From Parietaria judaica (taxonomy: Eukaryota > Streptophyta > Magnoliopsida > Rosales > Urticaceae), in the NCBI GenBank assembly GCA_954871525.1, contig OX940865.1, forward strand, positions 16,196,606 through 16,260,605: a stretch of DNA of 64,000 nt, in the 5' to 3' direction. This document shows positions 20,956 through 31,709 of the stretch, one piece after another. Position numbers and translations under genes: made by a program. Under the pieces are notes generated by a model. It saw only the letters and a program-made list of their open reading frames with translations, did no database searches and was not told the DNA's origin. The stretch's first letter is position 1. Each line of letters opens with the position of its first letter.

Positions 20956-23900
20956 ATGTCGAGTAGCAACAACTGTTCTCGAGGACGTCCCGATGTCCGA
21001 GGAAAAGGAGGGGCTACTATTTCGTCGCCGAGGTCGATTAATAGCGGGACGGCTTTTAGTCAACATAATTATAATGTCGGTGTTATGAATCAACACAATG
21101 TTCCACTTCCCGGTTCTTCTAGCCAACCGTTACCGGCACAACCTCAATATGTTGCCGGTGGCGTCGGGCCGAACCAACAATTGTTATTTTCTCAAGGTCA
21201 CATCGGTCTTTATACTAACTTACTCAATTATCAAGGTACAAATATTCCGGAATGGCACAACTGTAGCAACGAGCAACAACAATAATATCAAGCACAATAC
21301 CAACAACAAGCGAATCAAGCCCACGAAAGCGAGGTAAAATTCGAGTTTAATTTGTGATATTAATTTGTTAGATAATAAATTAAAATATTAATTTCTGTGA
21401 TAAATATTAATTCTTGAAAATCTTAGTATGCTCTGTGGTTGCGGTTCCGACTAATCTTCCACATCAGAAACGATTTTCTTGAGATTGTTTGTTCGTTAAT
21501 AATCATTTAATCATATTTTCCTAATTTGTTCAATTATTTAAATTATTTAATCATACTAGTTAAATTAGTTAGTTAATTAATTAATCACACGTCTCTTGAA
21601 AGTCTTAGTATGCTTTGTGGTTGCGGTTCTGACTGATCTTCCACATCAGAAACGAATTTTTTTTTTAGATTTATTAATCAATTAATCATTTAATCATATT
21701 AGTTTAATTAAACTTTAAATGGTTTCTTAAATAAGTTAAAAAAAATTAAAAAATGTAATTTGTATGTTTGGTAATAATTATAAAGTTCTTATTAGATTAT
21801 GGTGTCTTAGAAAGATTGGTATTGTGTCTGGAAAAGCTTGGGCCTAAAGTGAGATCATAGCATCCTTTCCAGTCGATCTGGCCTTGGAACCTCGGGGAGT
21901 TCCGTCTAAAAGAGCTTGATAATTTTTTCACACATAAAAAATACCATTTTTAATTTTGTTAACTTTTTTAATTAACTATATGAAATTTAATTAAATTAAT
22001 ACGATTAATATTAATATTTCCATGTTAAATTAATATTGTTAAATTAATATTAATATTCCATTATTTTTTTAGGAGAATAGGTCGAGGAACCAATCCAACG
22101 ACGTCGACCTAGATGATGATGACCATGCGGATGACCCGAATCAAGGCGATGACGCCGACGTCGCCAAGGAGGAGGAGGTTCCGGGAGGTAGCGGTCTGCC
22201 CCCGCATCCGCCGCCGAGGAAGCGAAAGAAATTAACGGGTTTGGTGTGGCAGAACGACTTCCGTGCCGAGTATAGATACAACTACTCCACCGGTTTGGAA
22301 GATAGGTACGGAATTTGCGTCCACTGCGGCAAAGAATTCAAGGCCCATCCGAAGAGCAACGGCAACTCCCGCCTACTAAAGCACGCCGAGCGGTGCAAAA
22401 GGTTACAGCGGGAGAAAGAGGTAAGTCGTCTATCCGATGAAATATATAGGGAAGATGTGGCTGAGTGGGTTATACGTGATGGTTTGCCTATATCGGCGCC
22501 CGAGGGCGAAGGTTTTAATAAAATGATGATGAAGTTGGCACCGATAAACTATAGGGAAATCACGTATTATATAACCCACGAAACGATTCTAAAATTTTAT
22601 GAAAAGCAAAGGGCCGATTTACAAGAAATGTTCCAACGATCTTCTTACAAATTTTCTTTAACGTCGGATTGTTGGAAAGGCCATGCTAATGATGATTATA
22701 TTACTGTTGTAGCTCATTTTATTAATGATCAATGGAGTATGGAAAAGCGCATTATAGGTTTTAAGCCGATGAGGGTTAGGCACACCTCAGTAAACCTAAC
22801 CGAGGCTATCATAGAGGTTTTGTCGGATTGGAACCTCAAGGATAGAGTTGTTTCTATTACGTTAGATAACGCTAGTGCGCATGCCGGTGCCGTGGAAATA
22901 ATGAAGGAAAGTTTGACCAATCTTAGGGATAGTCATTTTCATCAAAGGTGTGCATGTCATATTATTAACTTGATTGTTCAATCTGGTGTGAGTGTTATTT
23001 TCGATAGTATCGTGAAAATAAGGAAAGTTATTATATATATCCGATCATCTACGCAGCGTACAATTTCTTGGGAAGATTGTTGCAGGGCTAATAATTACAG
23101 GGTTAGAACGTTTCAACCGGACATGCCGATCCGCTGGAACTCGACTTACATGATGTTGGATGCTGTCCTACCGTACAAGGAGCTTCTTACGAACTGGATC
23201 AACAGCCTGGAGCACGACTACCGCGAAGACATCACTGCAGAAGATTGGATAACCGCTATACAATTCCAGGCTTTTCTTCTCCTTTTGAATCAAATTAATA
23301 TTGATTTATCTCACGTTTACTCACCCACGTCTCAAAGAGCTTTGCCCGCTGTATTTGATATTTTGTGTCATTTTGAAACTGCAAAAAATAGTCTTTTGTT
23401 TGCCAATGTACTAACACCTATGATTTCAAAATTCTAGACTTATTGGAGTTCTGAAAGGCTTCCGTTTTTATATTGCTTTGCGGTTATCGTAGATCCGACG
23501 CTTAAACTTTCTTAATTGCAGGCTGTCTTACAAGCAATGCAAGATATGGCAGGGGAGCCCTACATGACGGACAATTACTTCGACGCGGATCAAAAGATGA
23601 AGGAACTTTACCAAGAGTACGAGCGAAGATTTACCGAGGTTGAAGATCAGATGGATGAAACGAATCCGCAACAACAACAAACTCAGGTAATTTTTTATTA
23701 TAAGTTTTAATTTCTCAATTTACTCATTTAATTTCTTAATTTACTCATTTAATTTATTGACACTCTAAATGTTTTTTTTTTCTTTTCAATATAGGGCGGA
23801 CGCGGGGCCGGTTCACTATACATGTACAATCACCGGTTATTATACAACCTTACGTCCCTCGGGCAAGGCGGCGGCATCGCGTCTTCTTCACTAGGTTCAC

Positions 23901-24292
23901 AAGCAAGCGGAAGTTCAGGCTCTCGTGTTCCTGGTCGACGTCGTCGTCGCAGATCCATCGACGAGTACGCCCGGTTCTGCAACCTTCCTCCAACACCGTG
24001 TCCGGATGAAGGCCTTGACATCCTTAAATGGTGGCACATGAACCAATCTGAGTATCCGGTTTTATCCATGTTAGCTCGGGACATTCTCACAATCCCGGTC
24101 TCAACGGTATCATCGGAGGCGGCGTTCTCATTGGCCGGAAGGTTGTTAGAGCCTCGTCGCAAGTCAACGGCTGCAAGAATGGTCGAGATCCTTATGCTTT
24201 CGAGAGATTGGATTATGGCCAACCAACGACAACAAGAAAACGATATGGTAGACAAAGAAATGGCGAATTACTTTGCGAATATTCAAGTGTAA
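20956..24292 (+). pseudogene. hAT transposase (BED finger, RNase H-like core, hATC), broken by stops
   Basis: Proposed exons are 20956-21333, 22073-about 23434, a continuation to 23686, and 23795-24292; all junctions (GAG|GTAAAA, TTTTTAG|GAG, CAG|GTAATT, AATATAG|GGC) are phase 0. Exon 1 is Gln/Asn-rich. Exon 2 has an acidic stretch, a basic patch (PPRKRKK), a BED-type zinc finger (CVHCGKEF...LLKHAERC), TSDCW and LDNASAH around the first two catalytic Asp, then CHIINL and RWNSTY. The last exon has SSEAAFS with the catalytic Glu and the dimerisation domain. Three stops lie in frame: TAA at 21283-21285 within a Gln run, TAG at 23435-23437 (...MISKF*TYWSS), and TAA at about 23512-23514 (TLKLS*LQAV). 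Introns that could skip the last two would be under 50 nt. I therefore infer an inactive transposase, although its ends may still be mobile in trans. Confidence 0.85.
21414..21660 (+). repeat. Duplicated ~60-bp block in hAT transposase intron 1
   Basis: The block CTTAGTATGCT(C/T)TGTGGTTGCGG...CTTCCACATCAGAAACGA occurs at about 21421-21475 and again at about 21603-21655, 180 bp apart and same orientation. It is non-coding. No known RNA gene was recognised in it. Confidence 0.7.
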
Positions 24293-24785
24293 TTCCTTCT
24301 TAGTTGTTCTTTTTTCTTGTTGTATTACGCCTTTGTAACTTGTATTTTTTTACCGTTGTACGTTCCTATCCGAATCCGAATCCGATCTTGAGTTTGTTTT
24401 GTTGAATAAAAATGCATTTTTATTTTTATTTTTCGTTGTATACTTTAATTTTTATTTAATTCATGTTTGTTTATAAATAAATATTCAAACAAATAAATAA
24501 CTTAAGAATTTAAACTTTTACTATTTTTAAAACCGAACTTAGGTCTAAATCTAATAAGTACCAAAATGTTGTATTTGAACAATTAAACAACATAAATATT
24601 AAAGGGACTAAACATTAAATAAAATAAACTAAATTAAAAAAATAAAAATAAAAAAACCCGGAACCGGATTTCTCCGGGATTTTTTTTTCCGGAACCGGAT
24701 AAATCCGGGTCCGGGTTTTCGGTGGGATTTTTTTTTTGTCCGACCGGTGTGCTTAAAGCCTCGGATTTTGGGGACTACTTTCCAG

Positions 24786-26024
24786 TGCTGACTGCTCGGG
24801 TTTGTCAATTGTCAATCTATATTCAGAAATGGGGTGACGGTGCCACGAGCCATTCACGGGAACATTGCTCCAACAAAAGGCTTTTTGCGGCTGCGCTTAC
24901 CGTGGCACCAAATAGCCGCTCCGTTAATGTTTGATCGTTAAAAAGCATCAAATATTAAAGGAGCAACTAGGAAATGACTACGTATTAGTTATTACGTAAA
25001 TAGACATTCTTCATAACAGACAATCGTGACTGTTCATTCATATCTATAGATATAGTCATATACTCATATTCACAATCTATTACCCTATAATTAATTTTTA
25101 TGATTATTTTATAATTATTTTCATTTTCATTTAAAGTTGGATTTTATTTTTCTGGGATTTAATTGTGTATTCAATTAGACCGTCAACGGTCTTACCGACA
25201 GCTTTTTAATCAGTTTTACACTTTTTCAGTCTATTAAATTTGGATATTTATGCTATAGCTATACCTTTTATTAAAAAAAAAATTATACATAATCTACTGA
25301 TTTTGTAAATTACAAAGAACACGTCTATTTCATAAGCAATAAATTTACAAATAAGAAATTTATCGATGATATTACGGTTAATAGATAACTTACGAGGTTT
25401 TTTTATAAAAATATTTACAAATTAATATATTTTATTATAATTTTGTTTACACAATTACACAAGCTGAAAACGTATAATGGACCAAATGTTCAATTTTACG
25501 AGTTAAACAATGTGTTACACGTCAATCGACGGGGAAATTGCATGTGTTTAAAAATCAGTAACCGTTTATCAATTTTTTTGGAGTTATATGATCACAAACA
25601 TCACAAAAACAGGCCAATAGACTCACATTGTCCGTGTATAATATGTAACATATTATTCAGTAAACCCACCTCTAAAAAATGTTTTACACACTGAAAGATG
25701 ACTTGCTAGATGACATTATTGTCAATTAATATATATCATACACTCATTTTATATTATAACTCAAAAGGATTGGTGGAAAATTATGAATGTAATTGATTAA
25801 AATACATGCAATTCAAATAATTGTCTTGCTCTATAAATAAATAGTTTTTATTTCTTATTATTATCATTATTCAACGTTACATTGGTCATTGCTGCCAAAT
25901 AGTAAATTTAAAGGAATAAAATGCATCAACGAATTAATCTCGACGTGTTCATGTACGCCAATTACTCTTGGTATTGTTAATTTGATATACGAGTATATAT
26001 TAAGCTCAAACGAACACCGACTTA
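24786..26024. other. AT-rich intergenic sequence, no gene seen
   Basis: Only short frames with no family resemblance occur (the longest, near 25443-25694, lacks gene-like codon use). The right edge ends at the AAAATATTA duplication of the next element. Confidence 0.5.
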
Positions 26025-26033
26025 AAAATATTA

Positions 26034-27043
26034 GGGATAATAGCGGCAAAAGTGGCTAAATTTAGGTCAAGTGTGCAAATAAGTGGCCGAACCGATTTAA
26101 TGTCGGCATAAGTAGTCAAAGTTTACCAAACCGTGGACAGTACAAATTCCATCCATTTCATGTCAACGCCGTTAGTCCCGGCTCTAACTAACAATGAGGC
26201 CAAAATTATTAACGAGATTATCACTTTTTTTTACAAAGTTTTTAAAACACTACCCATTTTGGTACATTTTAATACACATAATGAGTCATATTTTTTAAAA
26301 ATATATTGTGGCTAAATGGGTATTTCCTTAAACAAAATTTCGGGTCTCTAACAATTAAATATATCTCAATAAAATAATATTACAAAGTCTCGATTTTAGC
26401 CTCGACTGTAACTAACAATGTTAGGCCAACATTATTAACGAAATTTTTATTTTGTACAAACGTATTAAAACATACATATTATAGTTCATTTTAATACACA
26501 CAATGAGTAATTAAAAAAAAAAAAAAAAACTTGTGGCTAAATGGGTATTTCGTACTTGTTCCTTTAAAAAATCTAATGGTCCCTAACAATTAAGTATATA
26601 GACGTTTTATGTCAAATCCTATGATCGTAAATTACATGTGAAACCGATAACACATTTTAATGTTTTCAAAATTGAGAGTGATATTCAGCGTTCTAAATTT
26701 TAAAAACGGAATCAGTTCTTTCGAAAAAAGTTTTAGTCAAATCTTAAGAAAAAGAAAAAAAAATAACAAAAAATATCTAGATAAACCCTAAAAAATACTT
26801 TGGAACGTAAAAAATAAGGGATAATAGCGGCAAAAGTGGCTAACGTTAGGCTGAGTGTGCATATAAGTGGTCAAAGCTCAACACTTGTGGAAATGACGTG
26901 GCTAACGGCGTTGACATGAAATGGATGGAATTTGTACTGTCCACGGTTTGGTAAACTTTAGCTACTTATGCCGATATTAAATCGGTTTGGCCATTTATTT
27001 GCACACTTGGCCTAACTTTAGCCACTTTTGCCGCTATTATCCC
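26034..27043. mobile_element. Mutator-type non-autonomous element, 1,010 bp, perfect 9-bp TSD
   Basis: Ends are GGGATAATAGCGGCAAAAGT and its inverse (CTTTTGCCGCTATTATCCC). It is flanked by identical AAAATATTA (26025-26033 and 27044-27052), a 9-bp duplication diagnostic of Mutator-like elements. The arms share about 140 bp, including GTACAAATTCCATCCATTTC (and inverse) and CCAAACCGTGGACAGTAC. A further copy of the left-end sequence in direct orientation lies inside, at 26817, so the last 227 bp are themselves a complete-looking mini-element. No coding potential. Confidence 0.9.
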
Positions 27044-27052
27044 AAAATATTA

Positions 27053-28094
27053 TGATTGTCTCACAAGATGATTGACAAAAATAACTAATATTTTGACTGC
27101 ATTAAAAATTTATAGAGAAAAAAATAGAGAGACTTAAATATATTTATATATCATAGTTATTCCATTTTTATTTTATTTTAAGGTGGAATTATGTAATTCT
27201 TAACTCCTAGAATCTTATGAACATTATTTAATTCAAAACTGAATATTGCTTTTAATATAAATAGATTTTTGTTATGTTTAATGGCTACTTAATAAAATTC
27301 TTACGCTATTATTGACTCTTTTATTATGTAAAATACGCAGATTTGACTCCTTCATTTTTAATTATGAATTTGTTTTTAAATAGAAAACTAATTATAATAA
27401 AAAAAAATGTTTAGTTAATAAAAAATCAGATTTATAGTTCCTGCTCTATTTACAATGTAAGAAATTATAAACTATTCATATGGAAACAAAACACATGCAA
27501 AAACTTGCAAACTTTATTTTTGTTAATGTAATTCCTTAGTTATTTTCACTCTTTCAATTGAATGTGACAGAATAGTAATCTATATCTATTTGATGACGTA
27601 TAAAATATGCATTAAATATTCTTAAAATAAAATGCATTATATATATTATCATCACTTTCTCAAATGTTTTTCTTTGCTTGCTCATCTAATTCAACAACAT
27701 AAAGGTGGTCCAATCAGAGGGAGGTTACGATAATATTTAACAAATGAGAAGGAAAAAATATATTAGATATACAGCTCTCATTAACTATAAAAATATATGA
27801 AACGTAAGTTCAGGATTTGAACTTTATTATTTGTAACTTAGCTAAATACAGTAGTATAAATAAAATAAAAAAGTTAAAGCAATATTTTATGGAGGGGTAA
27901 TTACTTTAACAGCACAGCAACAGTTTGACTGGATTTCTTCCAATCCATATCCGTTTTTTTTTCGAGAAAAATAAATAAACAAATAAAAGAAAATCGAAAA
28001 CAATCTTCTAATTATTATTAGGCATTTTATATGTACAGTCTTATTCTTATGTACTGTATTACTATATTACCCTTAGGCATTTAGTCTATGATGT
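27053..28094. other. AT-rich intergenic sequence, no gene seen
   Basis: Mostly A/T runs; nothing recognised. The average composition is lower in GC than the gene-bearing parts of the window. Confidence 0.5.
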
Positions 28095-28103
28095 TTTTAT
28101 TAA

Positions 28104-29096
28104 GGGTAAACTGCGACTAATGTACTTAATGTTTGATTTTCTGCGGATTATGTATCTAATGTTTATTTTTGGCGGCTAATGTACCCAATGTTTGATCCGT
28201 TAGATATTTTTGGGTTTTCCGTCAGTTGACCGTTAGAGAGTTATCTTCCTCTATATGTACCATTTTTGTAATTTTGACATAACTCACTCATTTGTTTTCC
28301 AAATTTTATGCACAACCTATGGTTGGAAAGATAAGAGATAGATATACAATTTTTATGTTTTAAGTTTTGTAAAATAAGTTGTAAAAAAATACAAAATTTC
28401 AACTACAACGTAAAACTGGACATTAGTTTAATACAAAATATTTGTTTCGAGAAAATTTTAATATACTTAATGAATTTTTATGATGAAACGTAAAGGGAAA
28501 AAGTTGTAGATAAATGTTTTATCTTTCCAACAGGTGTTTATTTATAAATTTTTGACAAAAAATGAGTGAGTTATGCCAGAAATATGAAAGATGTGATGTG
28601 ATATCACATCTTTCATATTTCTGGCATAACTCACTCATTTTTTGTCCAAAATTTATAAATAAACACTTGTTGGAAATATAAAACATTTATCTACAACTTT
28701 TTTCTTTTACGTTTCTTCATAAAAATTCATTAAGTATATTAAAATTTGCTCGAAACAAATATTTTGCATTAAACTAATGTCCAGTTTTACGTTGTACTTT
28801 AAATTTCGTATTTTTTTAAAACGGATTTTACAAAACTTAAAACATCAAAGTTGTAGATCTATCTCTTATCTTTCCAACCATAAGTCGTTCATAAAATTTG
28901 GACAAAAAATGAGTGAGTTATGTAAAAAATACGAAAAGTGTACATGTAGAGGAGGATAACTCTCTAACGGTCAACTGACGGAAAACCTAAAAATATCTAA
29001 CGAATCAAACATCGGGTACATTAGCCGCCGAAAATAAACATTGGGTACATAATCCGCAGAAAATCAAACATTAGGTACATTAGCCGCAGTTTACCC
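28104..29096. mobile_element. Near-palindromic foldback element, 993 bp (Mutator-type)
   Basis: Starts GGGTAAACTGCGACTAATGT and ends ACATTAGCCGCAGTTTACCC. Two arms of about 495 bp are inverted copies with only scattered mismatches and essentially no loop; the centre is GATGTGATGTGATATCACATC near 28590-28610 (quoted as landmark). Matching blocks include CCGTCAGTTGACCGTTAGAG and its inverse. Flanks TTTTATTAA (28095-28103) and TTTAATTAA (29097-29105) match at 8 of 9 positions. No coding potential; a transcript through it would fold into one long hairpin. Confidence 0.9.
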
Positions 29097-29105
29097 TTTA
29101 ATTAA

Positions 29106-30375
29106 TATCAACAAAAAGAAAGATTGGTCCAAATGTAAGGTAGCATATGCATTTAAGGCTTAAATAAATTTACATTTTCCGCAAATATATTGTAAATAGA
29201 CTGATTTATCGAGTCGAGCAAGAGCAAGCCGGCCAAGGCCCACCCCGGGCCTATCAAAATGAAATCCGTTCAATTCCCGCTAACACTAACACCTCTTAAA
29301 TTTGAAGTATATTAATGTCAATCAGCCAGCCTAACCTTATGTTACAAAGGCGGGCTTTATTAACACACACAAAGAAGACTCAACGTGTTATTTTGACAAA
29401 GAGGCCGAAAGCGACTCACTTGACACTTCTAACATAAAGTGTGCAATCTTACATTCTACATTTCTACTATATAAAAAACACAGTATTGTTAAATCTAATA
29501 TACTACATCAGAAATTGTTAATATTATCGAGTAAAAATATTAGTTAGAGAATGAAATATATAAAATAATAAAATATTATCAAATGGAAGTTATTAATATT
29601 TCATGTACTAAATTAACAAAATTTTGTCGCATTTGGTAAATTAGTATGTAATTGTGTATGTATAATTATAATAGATTAATGGTATTATTTTTTACAGTAT
29701 AAAAGAATAATTACCGTAATCCCGCCTTTTCAAACTTTAACAACTCTTATGATATTCAAATTTAATATCTAAGAGCTAGACAGCTAGTATGAAACGTATT
29801 ATGTAAATTTGTAATTTGAATAAATTAATAAAATAAAAATAATCCTATGGTCTAGAGAATATTTTGTTAACTGATAAAAGTATTAAAATTATTGTATTGA
29901 GTTTAGGCTAAATTTAAGCTGTTGAACAACTAATATACGACGCTATGTTATATACAATTTATACCAAAAAGTTAAAAGATATATATTATTATTCAATGAA
30001 ATGTTAGGTTATTCATGTTCCTCTTAAATAAGCATATAATTGTATAAAAAACTATTTGAAAATTTTGATGTCAAAATTTAAAATAAGACGGAATAAATAA
30101 AAGAAAACTGTAATTCATATACACCTAATTATCTGGCCTCTGAAAGTTGAGGGTAGGGTGAAATCCAAAAATCTTCATATATAATTATATATATATATAT
30201 AAATTGATGGGAAAGAGGGTCCTTAGGGTCATAGGATTTTGTGGATGGGGAAAGACTCACACAAATGTTCTACCACACGCGCGCCGCCGCCGGCCGGGCG
30301 AGGTGGGGTGGGGTGCAAGTATAATTATTCAGGTCGGATAATTTAATATATTTCTGGGAACAAATTTTATATCAC
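29106..30375. other. AT-rich intergenic sequence with a short GC-rich tract
   Basis: No gene seen. At about 30278-30315 there is an abrupt GC-rich run (CGCGCGCCGCCGCCGGCCGG followed by GTGGGGTGGGGTG) in an otherwise AT-rich stretch. A (TA)n tract lies near 30184-30202. Confidence 0.5.
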
Positions 30376-30380
30376 GATAT

Positions 30381-30540
30381 GGTTGGGTTCGAGCCCTGCC
30401 ACTAAGAACTTTTGACAAGATGTGCTTGGTCTAGTGGTAACAAGTACACCACTTAAGACATTAGAGGTCTTGAGTTCGAGTCACCATGGAGTTTGGAGTG
30501 AAATTCAAAGATCTCCATATATATATATAATTAATCCGGC
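30381..30540 (+). mobile_element. tRNA-derived SINE remnants, plus strand
   Basis: A B-box-only fragment (GGGTTCGAGCCC, about 30385-30396) is followed by a fuller head with A box TGGTCTAGTGG (30427-30437) and B box GAGTTCGAGTC about 45 bp later, then an AT tail. The A/B spacing fits a pol III promoter from a tRNA. The cloverleaf does not close, so it is a SINE head and not a tRNA gene. Confidence 0.6.
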
Positions 30541-30574
30541 CTCTTGAAAAATTGAGAGATTGAGAGAGATAGAG

Positions 30575-30990
30575 AGATTAAATGACAAATCAATTTATTT
30601 TTTTAACCCTCCTAAAAATTACAAGGAAAATTTGCTAATTAAAGCCAACCGATTCATGTAGTTATGATTTTCCAGTATTGAATAACAAATCAATTTATTA
30701 TTTAATCCTCCTAAAAATTAGAATAACAATTTGGCAATAAAGCAAAAATAATTCAATTTAGAGAGGTATTAAATAACAAATCAATTTATTATTTAATCCT
30801 CTTAAAAATTACAAGAACAATTTGGTAATAAAACAAACAAATAGAGGGAAAGGTATTAAATAACAAATCAATTTTATATTCAATCCTCCTAAAAATTATG
30901 AGGACAATTCGGGAATAAAGCAAAAACAATTCATATACATCTAATTATCAAGAGAAATAGAGCTAATAAATAACAAATCAATTTATTATT
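30575..30990 (+). repeat. Tandem array, five units of ~90-110 bp
   Basis: Units start with (A)AATAACAAATCAATTTAT at about 30581, 30681, 30772, 30860 and 30969 and continue with TTTAATCCTCCTAAAAATTA and ACAATTTGG(G/T)AATAAA. Identity between units is moderate. It lies 0.7-1.1 kb upstream of the AHL gene. Confidence 0.8.
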
Positions 30991-31305
30991 CAGGAATTGT
31001 GCGGTTAAAGTATTAAAACTTTGACTAATTGATGCGGCAACGTCTAAAGTAAAGAAAACTTAAAATGAACAAATAGAAGGTGCATTTCTCCGTCTAGTTT
31101 TTTAACGAGCGCTTATCAATTAGTTTAATATAGTGCTATTAAATTATACATAAGATACACATTTTTATGTGTGTGCTCGTCAAGCTATCTAGAAAATATG
31201 GCACAACAGATTATTGAATTTGATACTTCTGCCGCTCTCTCTTATTTTAAACCTCTAATGCTTTAATTGGTTTAAAATTTAAATATTTTTATTGCAATTA
31301 TCTCT

Positions 31306-31397
31306 TTTATTTAATGCTCACTTAAAATAAAGAAAAAACTACTATTAAATTTTATTTAATGCTCACTTAAAATAAAGAAAAAACTACTATTAAATAT
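31306..31397 (+). repeat. 45-bp direct duplication
   Basis: TTTATTTAATGCTCACTTAA and the following AATAAAGAAAAAACTACTAT occur twice, starting at 31306 and 31351, apparently identical. This looks like a recent slippage or unequal-exchange product. Confidence 0.85.
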
Positions 31398-31709
31398 AAT
31401 CAATTAATTATTTAATTAATCTTCCTTCCTTACATGTATAAGGACAATTTGGGAATAAACAGATACACATTGAAGGAGTTTTACAGGGAGAAGTTTCTCT
31501 CTCTAGAAACCTGTCAAGTCCAGACTCCAGACAAGAAAATCTGAAGAACTTTTTGTCCTCCATTAATGGAGGGAACTTCCTAACTCTCTCTCATTTCGTG
31601 GCGCCATTTCAGACTCTTCACTCTCCATTCAAAACTCCACACCATTTTCTTCTCTTCCTTACATATATATATATATATATAGTTATAATAATAATAGTAA
31701 TCGGTTTCC

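Larger units (their letters stand above)
20305..24777 (+). mobile_element. Ac-like hAT transposon, 4,473 bp, perfect 8-bp TSD
   Basis: It starts TAGTCCCAAAA and ends TTTTGGGGACTA, short inverted repeats, and is flanked by identical CTTTCCAG octamers (20297-20304, 24778-24785). Both subterminal regions carry many CCGGAT/ATCCGG/GGAACCGGAT motifs in both orientations, the arrangement bound by hAT transposases. Inside, on the plus strand, lies a four-exon transposase gene with its own TATA box. The perfect duplication suggests a fairly recent insertion, although the transposase reading frame now has stops (see the transposase entry). Part of the same family recurs at 59338-59556. Confidence 0.95.

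Noticed and set aside
22241..23437. An independent 398-residue transposase gene starting at 22241
   Set aside because: The first codon is TTG, the frame is open upstream to a splice acceptor at 22072, and the BED finger and nuclear-targeting stretch continue from there, so this is an internal exon and not a start.
23399..23515. Introns that would remove the TAG at 23435 and the TAA at 23512 in the transposase
   Set aside because: The only available GT-AG pairs give introns under 50 nt and delete conserved coding sequence (TYWSS ... VDPTLKL).
25443..25694. An 83-residue frame in the intergenic stretch after the hAT element
   Set aside because: AT-driven codon choice, no promoter, no family resemblance.
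30421..30490. A possible tRNA gene (A box and B box in the right spacing)
   Set aside because: The acceptor and anticodon stems do not pair and an AT-rich tail follows; it fits a SINE head better.
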